Shown here: piece after piece, positions 52,403-61,406 of the stretch
How positions within the stretch are numbered: the first letter of the stretch is position 1
Layout of the letters: each line of letters opens with the position of its first letter
Origin: Granulosicoccus sp045110475
Lineage (GTDB): Bacteria > Pseudomonadota > Gammaproteobacteria > Granulosicoccales > Granulosicoccaceae
Assembly (NCBI GenBank): GCA_045110475.1
Contig: JBGCGC010000005.1
Coordinates: forward strand, 99,773 to 163,772
Direction: 5' to 3'
DNA length: 64,000 bases
Translations under genes and position numbers: made by a program
The notes under the pieces: generated by a model
The model's input: only the letters and a program-made list of their open reading frames with translations
Told to the model about the DNA's origin: nothing
Database searches by the model: none

Positions 52403-53397
52403 TGTGCTTGATTGATGCTGTCCTGAAAATAACGAACCGTGGCATCAAGACCCTCTGCCAGATCGGTGGTGGCTTGCCAGCCCAGAATGTCTTTGGCTTT
52501 TGTGGTGTCGGAGAAGTTTCGCTGTACATCACCCACCCTTTTTTCTGCGTGAACAACATCCGGCACATCCAAGCCATTACTTCTCAGTACGCTGGTGAGC
52601 GCCTCAGCAAGTTCAAGTAAGGTAGTCTCACGACTGGTAGCAATCTGGAATACGTTGCCACCAATGCCGTCAACCGTCGCAGCCTTTTCTATTGCATTAA
52701 CAAGGTCTTTTACGTAAATAAAATCCCGTGTTTGTGTACCATCGCCATAGATCTCGAGAATTTCACCTTTCATTGTTCTGTTGATGAACTTCGCAACCAC
52801 ACTTTCTTTCTTACCCGACAACGGGCCATAGACGTTGCCAAACCTCAACGCCACGGTGTCTATGCCAAAGCAATGGAAGTACGCTGAGCAGTAGCCCTCA
52901 CCTGCCAGCTTGCTTGCACCATAAGGTGACACCGGGTGCGGTACGATTTCCTCATGGATGGGCGGCATGACCTCGCCCACCGGTGCACCGCTGGAGGCGA
53001 AGACAAATTTACTTATCTGATGATGGCGAGCCGCTTCCAGTGCGTTAACAATTCCATTAACGTTAGCGTGACAATCCAGCAGTGGATTCTCTACAGAGGG
53101 ACCAACACCTGTATTCGCTGCCAGGTGTACAACGACATCAATGCCCGTTGCTGCACTCTTGAATGAGTCACCGTCCAGGATATCAGCAATGACCAGCTCA
53201 ACACCCACAGGCGCTTTGACGACATCAGCCGCTTTGACTAACTGGTAGTCGCAAATGGCATCCAGCTCCTGGCTGGATCCAACGCTCAGGTTGTCATAAA
53301 TTCGAATATTGGCAGAGGCATCAGCCTCCAGCAGAGCGCTGACAAGGTTTCGACCGATAAATCCGCAGCCACCGGAAACTAGCCAGTTTAGTCCCAT
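52399..53397 (-). CDS. NAD-dependent nucleotide-sugar epimerase (extended SDR)
   Basis: 332 aa. GGCGFIG at 9-15, VVHLAANTGVGPS, the Tyr-x3-Lys in SPYGASKLAGEGY and RFGNVYGP are the marks of GalE/WbpP-type UDP-sugar 4-epimerases. It overlaps both neighbours (10 bases with the UDP-sulfoquinovose synthase homologue, 4 bases with the dehydratase). The three enzymes therefore look like one sugar-nucleotide pathway. The exact sugar cannot be read from the sequence. Confidence 0.86.
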   Translation of the reverse strand: MGLNWLVSGGCGFIGRNLVSALLEADASANIRIYDNLSVGSSQELDAICDYQLVKAADVVKAPVGVELVIADILDGDSFKSAATGIDVVVHLAANTGVGPSVENPLLDCHANVNGIVNALEAARHHQISKFVFASSGAPVGEVMPPIHEEIVPHPVSPYGASKLAGEGYCSAYFHCFGIDTVALRFGNVYGPLSGKKESVVAKFINRTMKGEILEIYGDGTQTRDFIYVKDLVNAIEKAATVDGIGGNVFQIATSRETTLLELAEALTSVLRSNGLDVPDVVHAEKRVGDVQRNFSDTTKAKDILGWQATTDLAEGLDATVRYFQDSINQAQ

Positions 53398-54578
53398 TTA
53401 ACACCTCTGAAAATCACTTCCCTGCGAATATTTTCCTTGTGGGTTTCTACCAGCTCGAAAATTCCACTCAACACTTCATCGGTGAGGGGATTTGGCTTTA
53501 GCCCAATTTCCAGCAGACCCTGATACGTCGGGTTGTAATAATGCTCCTCCGCTTCCTTTCTCGGGTTTTCCAGGTGATCAATGGTGACATCATGACCACG
53601 TTGGGTGCCCACGCGATGAACAATCTCCGCTAACTGATTGGCAGAGAATGTCTCAACAATCTGATTGAAAATGCGTAACTCACCTTTGTCTGCCGGGGTT
53701 TCCATACTCTTGGCCACACACTGCAGCGTGTCCTTGATATTGAGATACCCACGAGTCTGTCCACCTTTACCGTACACGGTCAGCGGATAGCCAGTAATGG
53801 CCTGGGTAACAAACCGATTGACGATGGTGCCGAAAATCTCGTCGTAGTTAAATATGGTGCCCAATCTGGGATCCAATTGGGTCTCTTCTGTTTCAAGCCC
53901 ATATACCGGCCCCTGCATGAGATCGGTAACGCGCAGGTCCCACATTCTTACACCAAACCACAGAAGGTCGGTATCCATGACTTTAGTGGTGTGGTAGATC
54001 GATCCAGCCTGCCGTGGAAACAGGAACCTGCCAGATCGGCCTTTGTGTTCTATATCAATCCAGCCCTCTTCAATATCAATATTGGGCGTGCCGTACTCAC
54101 CCATGGTGCCAAGCTTGATGATGTGCGCATCTCTGGCGAAGTCGCGAACAGCGAACATCAAATTATTCGTAACACGCAGATTATTAACTATGGTTATGTC
54201 AGCGTGTGAATAACTCATTACTGAGTACGGCGCTGAAGGCTGTTCCGCGTAATGAATAATCGTATCAGGGGGACCAGCGGGTTTGTCCACAGTGGTGTCC
54301 TGATAAACAGCAGTACCATCAAAAAGGCTGCGCATCCGATCAGGAATAGCCAGGTCCAGCACCGCTACATGGATATGCTTGCCGGTAATCTGTTTCCAGA
54401 TGTTTGCGCGTTCGGTGAGTGTCGGTACCGAATACAACATGCCCGTGTCCAGCTCAGTGCAGGCGTTCCGGCGGAAGTAGTTGTCAGCGACGATGACCTC
54501 ATGGCCCTGAGCGCTGAAGTACATTGCAGTCGGCCAGCCTAAGTAGCCATCCCCACCGAGTACAAGAATACGTGACAT
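53388..54578 (-). CDS. UDP-sulfoquinovose synthase homologue (SQD1/SqdB family)
   Basis: 396 aa from the ATG at 54578, which has AAGGG eight bases upstream. Similarity to plant SQD1 is high all along: GGDGYLGWPTA at 8-18, HYAEQPSAPYSVM, KLGTMGEYGTPNIDIEEG (Thr158), YHTTKV (Tyr195, Lys199), TDLMQGPVYG, YGKGGQTRGYLNIKDT and EAEEHYYNP. SQD1 makes UDP-sulfoquinovose from UDP-glucose and sulfite. No sulfolipid glycosyltransferase is seen here, and the next genes make other sugar nucleotides, so the sulfosugar probably enters a surface glycan. A close relative with another role (such as archaeal Agl3) cannot be excluded. Confidence 0.85.
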   Translation of the reverse strand: MSRILVLGGDGYLGWPTAMYFSAQGHEVIVADNYFRRNACTELDTGMLYSVPTLTERANIWKQITGKHIHVAVLDLAIPDRMRSLFDGTAVYQDTTVDKPAGPPDTIIHYAEQPSAPYSVMSYSHADITIVNNLRVTNNLMFAVRDFARDAHIIKLGTMGEYGTPNIDIEEGWIDIEHKGRSGRFLFPRQAGSIYHTTKVMDTDLLWFGVRMWDLRVTDLMQGPVYGLETEETQLDPRLGTIFNYDEIFGTIVNRFVTQAITGYPLTVYGKGGQTRGYLNIKDTLQCVAKSMETPADKGELRIFNQIVETFSANQLAEIVHRVGTQRGHDVTIDHLENPRKEAEEHYYNPTYQGLLEIGLKPNPLTDEVLSGIFELVETHKENIRREVIFRGVKWD

Positions 54579-54923
54579 AAAAAAACCCTTTATCGAAACT
54601 TGAATGAACCATGCGCAAAATAAAAAGCGCCTGTCAATTTGTGCAGAATTTGGAATTGGGCAGCAGACACCGCGATACCTGCCCATCTTCGGAGGAACGC
54701 GCTTTGTGGAAAACCAGACACATCACCGGATGTGCCGTGTGAGACATAGAGCACTCTCAATCCCTTGTCGGATACGAGCGCAGCTGTGAATGCACGGTGT
54801 CGTTGAGAAATCGATTCCCTGAATTGATCGCTGTCGTGTTTGCCCCTTGGATGTCAGTGGCTGCCAATGAATCTATGGGACACCCCACGCGGCTGATTGT
54901 AGCGCAAACTCCGCATGGCAGTA

Positions 54924-55994
54924 CTAGACACCGCTGGCAAGCGTCCCGCGTTTATTCAGAGCAACGACAACCTTGGCCCCGTATGGCTCCAGCAAATAAC
55001 GGCTAACGGCAAAGTGCGAAACAGTGAGTACCACAAAACCCCAGAAGAGCAATCCATCAGCGTGGCTAGTCGATGCGAAAAAGACACCGATAAGCACTAA
55101 TAGTGTGTGCATAGAGACCATGATAAAAACCGTGCCATTTACGCTGAATCCTGCTCGCCTAAGCCGGTGATGCATGTGATCGCGCCCTGCATCAAAAGGT
55201 GATCGCTTTTCAACGATTCGCCCAACCATGACGGAGACCGTCTCGATCAAAGGCAATCCAAAAATCCAGCCAGCACTAACCGCACTGAGCGCCATGGCGC
55301 CGCCTTGGCTGAGATCCACAAAGTACCAGACGAGCATCAAACCAAGCATCATGCTACCGGCGTCACCAAGAAAGATACGGGCCTTGGGCCTGAATATCCG
55401 GTTGTTGTAAGCCAGAAAGGCAAACAGGCAGCCGGAAACACAAAACAGAAAACTCGCCTGATCGTGTAAACCCGCGCCCACCGCTAGCAAGGCCAGAGCG
55501 GTAAAGGATAGAAAAAGTATCGACCCTGAAAGCGCATCGAGTCCATCGATCATATTGATGGCGTTGATGACTCCGACTGCGCACATAACAGTAAACACCA
55601 CTGACGTTGCTCCGTCGAAACGAACCGCCTCGGAGCCGAAGATTCCACCAATGGACTCTATTCTGATATCACCAAATAGCACGAGTGCAAGGGACACCAG
55701 AATTTGAGCAAGCAGTCGAAACCGGGCACTGAGCGTCTGCACATCATCGATGGTGCCGAGAACAACGATAATCAAACTGAGTGCGATAAGAACCGGAGGT
55801 ACGACGTAGATCCCCAACATAAAAAACGCTGCCACCAGACTGATGAAGATCGCAATTCCACCCACCATTGGCACATTGCCTACGTGTTGTTTTCGCTCGG
55901 TAGGTCGGTCAACCAGGCCGACGGTCGGGGCTAATCTTTCCAGAACCGGTATTACCGCCAGGCACAACATCGACGATATGAATACTACCCACAT
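54924..55994 (-). CDS. WecA/MraY-type polyprenyl-phosphate sugar-1-phosphate transferase
   Basis: 356 aa with about ten or eleven hydrophobic helices. Key cytoplasmic-loop motifs are present: the VDRPTERKQHVGNVPMVGG start, the acidic pair in VLGTIDDV, NAINMIDGLDALSG, FLGDAGSMMLG, and GRDHMHHRLRRAG with the His-rich loop. The enzyme joins HexNAc-1-phosphate (or similar) to undecaprenyl phosphate. A GGGGAG sequence lies about eleven bases before the ATG. It is the third possible glycan-priming enzyme in the window. Confidence 0.9.
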   Translation of the reverse strand: MWVVFISSMLCLAVIPVLERLAPTVGLVDRPTERKQHVGNVPMVGGIAIFISLVAAFFMLGIYVVPPVLIALSLIIVVLGTIDDVQTLSARFRLLAQILVSLALVLFGDIRIESIGGIFGSEAVRFDGATSVVFTVMCAVGVINAINMIDGLDALSGSILFLSFTALALLAVGAGLHDQASFLFCVSGCLFAFLAYNNRIFRPKARIFLGDAGSMMLGLMLVWYFVDLSQGGAMALSAVSAGWIFGLPLIETVSVMVGRIVEKRSPFDAGRDHMHHRLRRAGFSVNGTVFIMVSMHTLLVLIGVFFASTSHADGLLFWGFVVLTVSHFAVSRYLLEPYGAKVVVALNKRGTLASGV

Positions 55995-56554
55995 GTCACA
56001 CTGACTCCCCTGTAAACATCCACATTCCCTTCACTCCTGTTTAACAACATTGCTCTGCTGTCAACACAGCGGGCCTGCGGCTGTAATCCGCGACGTGCGC
56101 CATTGTACTCGTGAACTAATCACCAGAAATGAACGCGTAGACTTGATTCCGTGACGCAGTGTTAAATGTTGATTGCTCAATTGATAACAATGGTCACAGA
56201 CTTTCTCGCCTGCCCGAAAAATGAGTCTAGTGCACGCCTTACGGTGCGGAAGTAATTCTCATAATTCTTTAACGGTTTAGTGAGTTGCATCACAATTTTC
56301 ATGAGCTACACTCAGTTGGACCGACCGGCGATAATAATTTTCGGACTGTAAATTCCGCCGGTCCCTGGCTGCACGTCCATATTCGGACGTTGTTTGCAAG
56401 TAACAATTAGCTTGAAGGTGCAAGACGAGCTTCGGTGTCCTGTCAAGAAATCAACGTCAGACTCATTAAAACGAAGCAGTCTCAGAATACAAATGAGATT
56501 AATCGCACATTATACATCAACCTACGTTTTATCTACATCTCAGATGTTCAAGAT
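55995..56554. other. Intergenic region upstream of the WecA-like gene
   Basis: 560 bases. It contains GCATCACAATTTTCATG at 56287, an imperfect hairpin between about 56320 and 56362 (GACCGGCG ... CGCCGGTC arms) and a small hairpin near 56379-56395 (ACGTCC/GGACGT). The hairpins may end transcription from the small membrane-protein gene. No gene was supported. Confidence 0.4.
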
Positions 56555-56839
56555 TCAAAATCTCATCAGACCGGCCAATTTCCGGGCTGAAATAAACAAC
56601 CCGAGCAATAGAGACACAGACATGCCTGATACGCCCGCAATCTGCAATGACTGATTGCCCACGTTGAACAGTATTAAGGAAACGACTGTGCCCAGGAAAA
56701 CCGCCGACGCCATCGCACGGCCATACTTCCAGATGGCTCGGCGCGAATGCGCGGTTGGCTTGAAAATAGGATTGAACGACTCGCCGAAAAAGACGAACGC
56801 AATATACGGAAAAATGATCACAGCTATCAATGACAACAT
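56555..56839 (-). CDS. Small membrane protein of unknown function
   Basis: 94 aa from the ATG at 56839 (TTG two codons upstream possible). Three hydrophobic helices are visible: about 1-18, 45-62 and 67-84, with a basic loop (KPTAHSRRAIWKYGR) between the first two. No family is recognised. The hydrophobic pattern and positive-inside loop support a real gene, but it has only a weak ribosome-binding site, and an overlapping frame on the other strand exists. Confidence 0.5.
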   Translation of the reverse strand: MLSLIAVIIFPYIAFVFFGESFNPIFKPTAHSRRAIWKYGRAMASAVFLGTVVSLILFNVGNQSLQIAGVSGMSVSLLLGLFISARKLAGLMRF

Positions 56840-57057
56840 CGTCAAGGCCCCGAATCGAAATACAAAGCTGGACTACGAGCCAGCGTTCGACTAACAACCT
56901 TCTGCACTCCCGATTCAACCGTCATTCCGGCAAGCGGTTGCGCTTGGGTTGTCGAGCAATTTCGAGAACTATGTCACAAATCACACCTAGAATTCAATAA
57001 CTATATTGCTCATGTCCAAAAGTTATAGGCAATTGCAATAGACGTGAGCAACCTTAC

Positions 57058-58056
57058 TCAAGTATCACTGGATTGCAGTTTGTGCTCGAGTGCTGCCACA
57101 CGTTCGAGTAACTGAGTTACCTGGCCTTTCAGCTCGAAGATCTCCGCCTGCTCGTAGTAGCCCAGTAAATCGCCCACCTTTGGCGACCAGTCTGGATGCC
57201 CCAAAGCCTCATACTCGCTCACTCTCAGCAGCCCGCCTTCGCCGGTTTGTACAATGAAATGTTTCTCAGCAGTGACATGCTGGATACGACCAACCACCCC
57301 TCGATAGGCACGTTGATAATCTTCACGCGCGCCCCAGATAATGATTTTTTCTGGACCGCAAAAGGTATAAGCACCTGGATGTGGTCTGGCTGCGCTCAGA
57401 ATCAGTCGGTGTAACGTTTTGGCATCAGATTGCCAATCCAGCCAACCATCATCCGGCTTACGAATGCCGTGATAACTTGCACGCCGGTGATCCTGCTCGA
57501 CGCTCTCAAGATGACCGAGTTTCAGTCGGGGTAGCCAGATATCCAGTGCTTGTTCAACGGCAAGCTGGATTCTGCCACTGACTCTTTTGGCATCATCCTC
57601 CTTCTGCACAACGAAGCTTTGTTGAACATAAATTGGACCATCATCGACACCGTCAGCGATCTTGAAAAAGGTCGCTGCCCCCTCGCCTTGATCATAGGTT
57701 AGCCACCCCAACGGTGCGCGGCCACGGCCTGCCGGCAGCTTGGTAGGGTGAAAACCGACACATCCATGGGTCGCCGAATTAATAATCTTCGATGACACAA
57801 GCTGAGATAGGCCAACAACAAAAATCAGATCGGGTTCCAGCGCGATAATCTGTTCGGCTTGATCATTGATCTTGCTGAAACCGAAAAAAGGCACTTGATG
57901 ATCTTCAGCTTTTTCTCTCAGGGATACCAGACCACTCACGCGAGCAGTGTTGCCGGACTCAAGCCCCATGACGGCAACAACGTTCATCTCGTATTGCAGG
58001 AGTTTTGACAAGGTCACCAAGGAGCTATTGACCGAACCAATCAATATAATCCTCAT
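57058..58056 (-). CDS. Formyltransferase-like enzyme (Fmt/ArnA N-terminal type), probably sugar N-formyltransferase
   Basis: 332 aa. The N-terminal folate-binding half carries VGFHPTKLPAGRGRAPLGW and KIADGVDDGPI, giving His103 and Asp138 of the usual Asn-His-Asp triad; the Asn position holds Gly101. An Fmt_C-like beta domain follows (about 205-290), and the last 30 residues form a coiled coil (FELKGQVTQLLERVAALEHKL). In a glycan cluster with a dehydratase, N-formylation of a 4-amino sugar is likely. The missing Asn makes the chemistry less certain. The gene overlaps the upstream sugar transferase by four bases. Confidence 0.78.
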   Translation of the reverse strand: MRIILIGSVNSSLVTLSKLLQYEMNVVAVMGLESGNTARVSGLVSLREKAEDHQVPFFGFSKINDQAEQIIALEPDLIFVVGLSQLVSSKIINSATHGCVGFHPTKLPAGRGRAPLGWLTYDQGEGAATFFKIADGVDDGPIYVQQSFVVQKEDDAKRVSGRIQLAVEQALDIWLPRLKLGHLESVEQDHRRASYHGIRKPDDGWLDWQSDAKTLHRLILSAARPHPGAYTFCGPEKIIIWGAREDYQRAYRGVVGRIQHVTAEKHFIVQTGEGGLLRVSEYEALGHPDWSPKVGDLLGYYEQAEIFELKGQVTQLLERVAALEHKLQSSDT

Positions 58057-58634
58057 GATTTGTCCTTTTTGAATCTCTGCTCTCCGGCAACCACAACAAG
58101 CAGTGTCTTGAACAGAATGCGTACATCCAGAGCGAATGAAACGGACGCCACATACTGTGCATCGTAGGCCTGTCTTTCTGGCCAGGTCAGAGCAACATTG
58201 CCGTTTACCTGAGCCAGTCCGGTAAGACCGGGCAGCACCTTGAAACGTTTTAAACCACGCTCATCCATCGTGGCCAAATGGGATTCCATACATGGTCGTG
58301 GACCAACCAGACTCATGTCGCCAAGCAGCACGTTGATCAGTTGCGGCAACTCATCAATTTTGAGCCGTCTTAGCCATCGGCCGACACGAGTAACGCCAGC
58401 ACTGTGAGAGCCGGTCTGGCTGAGCACGCGATCAGGATCAACCGTCATGGTGCGAAATTTATACAGGTTGAACAAGCGCTGCCCACGCCCGACCCTCTGC
58501 TGCTGGAAAAAAACACCGCCTCGACTGTCCAGCCTGACAAGCACGGCTACGGTAATCAGTAAAGGAGATAGTATCGCTAATGCGACTATTGCAAAAAGCC
58601 TGTCGAATACAACCTTGCCCACGGAGTCGTACAT
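58053..58634 (-). CDS. PglC-type sugar-phosphate transferase (glycan priming enzyme), second copy
   Basis: 193 aa from the ATG at 58634 (a TTG four codons upstream is possible). One N-terminal hydrophobic helix (RLFAIVALAILSPLLITVAV), then FNLYKFRTM, LKIDELPQLINVLLGDMSL with the Asp-Glu pair, VGPRP and PGLTGLAQVNG identify the minimal PF02397 enzyme. It would load a UDP-activated sugar, perhaps a diacetamido or formamido sugar made by the flanking genes, on undecaprenyl phosphate. ATGA overlap with the formyltransferase-like gene shows coupling. Confidence 0.9.
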   Translation of the reverse strand: MYDSVGKVVFDRLFAIVALAILSPLLITVAVLVRLDSRGGVFFQQQRVGRGQRLFNLYKFRTMTVDPDRVLSQTGSHSAGVTRVGRWLRRLKIDELPQLINVLLGDMSLVGPRPCMESHLATMDERGLKRFKVLPGLTGLAQVNGNVALTWPERQAYDAQYVASVSFALDVRILFKTLLVVVAGEQRFKKDKS

Positions 58635-58894
58635 AGTGAATGTCAAATAGCAGATCAGTTGCGAGCAGTGTGGGGAGTATACGCAACGTCAGGTGTTAAT
58701 TTCTCAACATAACACCACAGAACCAACAACAACACGCGAGGTCTTGCTCACGGGATAGACAAGCGTGACAGATAAGTCCTTAGGATTTTTGCTCGGCTAC
58801 AGGCTTGTTGGCTAGTGGCTCGCTCCTCGCCTGACACAAGCAGGCCAAAAGCTGTACGCGACGTGGTTTTTGACGGCGCGTTCAGCTCACACAA

Positions 58895-60886
58895 TTATCG
58901 GGCAAGCGCTGACCGATACTGGTCGATGTCAACAGGCGCTTTGGATCGTGATTTATTCGCCTTACTTTCGTCAAGAAAAGCAAGCTCCATCAGAATGGAC
59001 TTGACGCCTGCCGAATCCTGCGCCGCCGCAAACTTTCGCAGCCTGTGCAGCTTGGGTGACAAAACCTCCCAGTCAACCCAGAGCTCGCTGGTAGAGGAGA
59101 TCTTGCTGACCTCTGTCTGCTCGTGCGAGTCGGAGATAAACAGCTCTTCGTACAACTTTTCCCCGGGGCGCAACCCCTCAACAACAATGTCTATATCGGC
59201 AGCATCTCCCGTGTCACGGCTAAGCTTCTTGCCATACAGCTTGACCATGGTGGTTGCCAGATCCTCGATACGTACCGGCTCGCCCATGTCCAGAACAAAC
59301 ACGTCACCTCCCTTGGCAATGGCGCTGGCTTGCAGAACCAGTTGTGATGCCTCAGGAATTGTCATGAAATAACGAGTGACATCAAGGTGCGTAAGCGTTA
59401 TCGGACCACCCTCAAGAATCTGGCGCTTGAATTTAGGTACAACCGAACCGGAAGATCCCAGCACGTTACCAAAGCGCACCATACTGATGCGCGTCCGGGT
59501 AGCTGTTGACGCCCTGGCCTGAAGCACCAGTTCGGCAACCCGCTTGCTTGCTCCCATGGCGTTGGTCGGGCGCACAGCCTTGTCTGTTGAGATGAGGAGA
59601 AAATCCGAAACCCCGTGCGCGATGGCGCAATCGAGAACAGTCATTGTGCCAAACACGTTGACGTTAACGCCCTGATCGGGTTGGGCTTCAACGATAGGCA
59701 CATGCTTGTAGGCGGCTGCGTGAAACACCGTGTCTACCTGATGATCTCTCATCAATTTTTCCATGCGAGGCTTGTCCAGCACCGAACCCAGTATGGGCTC
59801 GAAACTGGAAGTAGAGGCCACCACCGACTCACCGATGGTTTTGGAAAGCTCCTCGGTAATGTGATACAGATTAGCTTCGCTGTTGTCGAGAATAATTAGC
59901 ATTTCCGGTCCCAGCTTCATTACCTGGCGGCAAAGCTCCGACCCGATTGATCCACCACCACCGGTTACCAGCACTGTTTTTCCGGCAACCCGGCGACCCA
60001 TGAGCGTTCTGTCTGGTGCGACTTCGGTTCGGCCAAGAATATCAGTGATGGAAATGTCCCTTATTTCGTCCACTCGGGCCGCGCCAGCTATGATCTCTTC
60101 AAAGCTTGGCATTGTGAGTACAGGCAGGTCGGTCTTTTCCAGCAACCGCACTTTTTGATGATAGGCGATTGACGAAAGACGAGGCATGGCCAGCACCACT
60201 TTGGTCACTTCGTGCACTCGAAGCCGGGCTGCCAGATTATCCGAGCCGCCGTAGATGACGGGTAATCCGTACATAGATCGGCCAGCCAGTCTCGGATCGT
60301 CGTCTATAAAGAGAACTGGCCGTAGCTCTGCTCCTTTGTTTAACAAACTGACAAGTTGCTGCCCTGCCTCTCCGGCACCGTAGATGGCTATGGGTGCGCC
60401 TTTTCTGTCAGTGTCGAAAATGGAGCGCCAGAACACTCTGATACCGCACGTGCTCATGAACAACAGCAGCCCGTACATGATAAACACCGAGCGAGGATTG
60501 ACTTCGCTGGCAGGCAACAAGAACATCACGATCATGAGGCCCAGTGAGGACATGGCTGCGCCCTTACCTAACTGCTTGAACAGTCGTTGATTGGTGGACC
60601 GAATTACCCACTGGTAGACACCCAGACTGGCAAACAAGGCCACAGTCACTAGAGGCATGAGTAAAAAATGGTGCCAGAATGAGCTGAGGTTCAGGAAAGG
60701 CTCACCAGCCCGCAGTGACCACGCTGCCCAGACACAAAGCACCGTCAAGGAGGAATCGGCCAGCATGCTGACGGCCTGTTTCCGGCCTCGTGCCGTGTTT
60801 GACAGATTTCTTAGCACGGAATCCAGCGTCCGGGAGAACGGTACCCGACTCTGGCTAGACCTGCTTCTTTTTGACTGTCCGAACAT
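58895..60886 (-). CDS. Membrane-bound CapD/WbpM-type UDP-sugar 4,6-dehydratase
   Basis: 663 aa, the normal size for WbpM/PglF. Four hydrophobic helices (about 40-60, 72-92, 110-125, 134-150) are followed by a first Rossmann domain (IYGAGEAGQQL, 168-178) and the catalytic second one (VTGGGGSIGSEL, 307-318), then FHAAAYKHVPIVE, ISTDKAVRPTNAMGASKR (Asp-Lys and Met instead of Tyr) and FGNVLGSSGSVVPKF. It converts UDP-GlcNAc to the 4-keto-6-deoxy sugar at the inner membrane. With a DegT aminotransferase, the formyl- or an acetyltransferase and the PglC-type enzyme it can form a bacillosamine-like route. It lies 260 bases upstream of the PglC-type gene. Confidence 0.92.
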   Translation of the reverse strand: MFGQSKRSRSSQSRVPFSRTLDSVLRNLSNTARGRKQAVSMLADSSLTVLCVWAAWSLRAGEPFLNLSSFWHHFLLMPLVTVALFASLGVYQWVIRSTNQRLFKQLGKGAAMSSLGLMIVMFLLPASEVNPRSVFIMYGLLLFMSTCGIRVFWRSIFDTDRKGAPIAIYGAGEAGQQLVSLLNKGAELRPVLFIDDDPRLAGRSMYGLPVIYGGSDNLAARLRVHEVTKVVLAMPRLSSIAYHQKVRLLEKTDLPVLTMPSFEEIIAGAARVDEIRDISITDILGRTEVAPDRTLMGRRVAGKTVLVTGGGGSIGSELCRQVMKLGPEMLIILDNSEANLYHITEELSKTIGESVVASTSSFEPILGSVLDKPRMEKLMRDHQVDTVFHAAAYKHVPIVEAQPDQGVNVNVFGTMTVLDCAIAHGVSDFLLISTDKAVRPTNAMGASKRVAELVLQARASTATRTRISMVRFGNVLGSSGSVVPKFKRQILEGGPITLTHLDVTRYFMTIPEASQLVLQASAIAKGGDVFVLDMGEPVRIEDLATTMVKLYGKKLSRDTGDAADIDIVVEGLRPGEKLYEELFISDSHEQTEVSKISSTSELWVDWEVLSPKLHRLRKFAAAQDSAGVKSILMELAFLDESKANKSRSKAPVDIDQYRSALAR

Positions 60887-61406
60887 TTCCTGTTGTTCCT
60901 GTTTCGCCTGATGGCATTACGAATGCAGACACTGAAGTAACCCTTTTAGATTACCGTATATTAATGTGTTACGTAGCACAATTGCGCAAATTGGCAACTA
61001 TTGCCTGCAAGCCCATGAGCAGTATAGTAAAAAACAGGAAATCGAGATTGTGCATTAGGCCAAGTTCCCAAGGTAAAAGTACCTGCACAACTAAATATGA
61101 GGAGGCCTCTACACGCAGCATCGTTAGGAAAACACCATGGCGGTGTGACCTTGAAGTTTATGCGGTACCTGTGCAGGCCTGACACTTGTTTACAGTTTAA
61201 CCGCGAAAAACTGACCACGAGCGTTCGCTGGGCCTTTATCCGATGCCTACCAAGCGACGGTCGGAAGGTTGGCCACCGACTGATTTATACAGACGCCTGC
61301 CTTGTGCCTAGCACATTTGACAGGTGGCCGGCGTAAGTTTCTCGCGTTGACGAACCGGGCCGCGACACATAACCCTTGAAAAAGTGACCAGTGTCAATCT
61401 ATTTGC
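60887..61406. other. Intergenic region upstream of the WbpM-type gene
   Basis: 520 bases between the dehydratase gene start and the 3' end of the 61407 gene, both on the minus strand. AT-rich parts (60940-61080) could hold the dehydratase promoter. A 79-codon open frame on the plus strand has no recognisable features and I do not call it. Confidence 0.35.

Noticed and set aside
61097..61336. Plus-strand frame of 79 codons between the WbpM-type and 61407 genes
   Set aside because: No signal, domain or ribosome-binding site.
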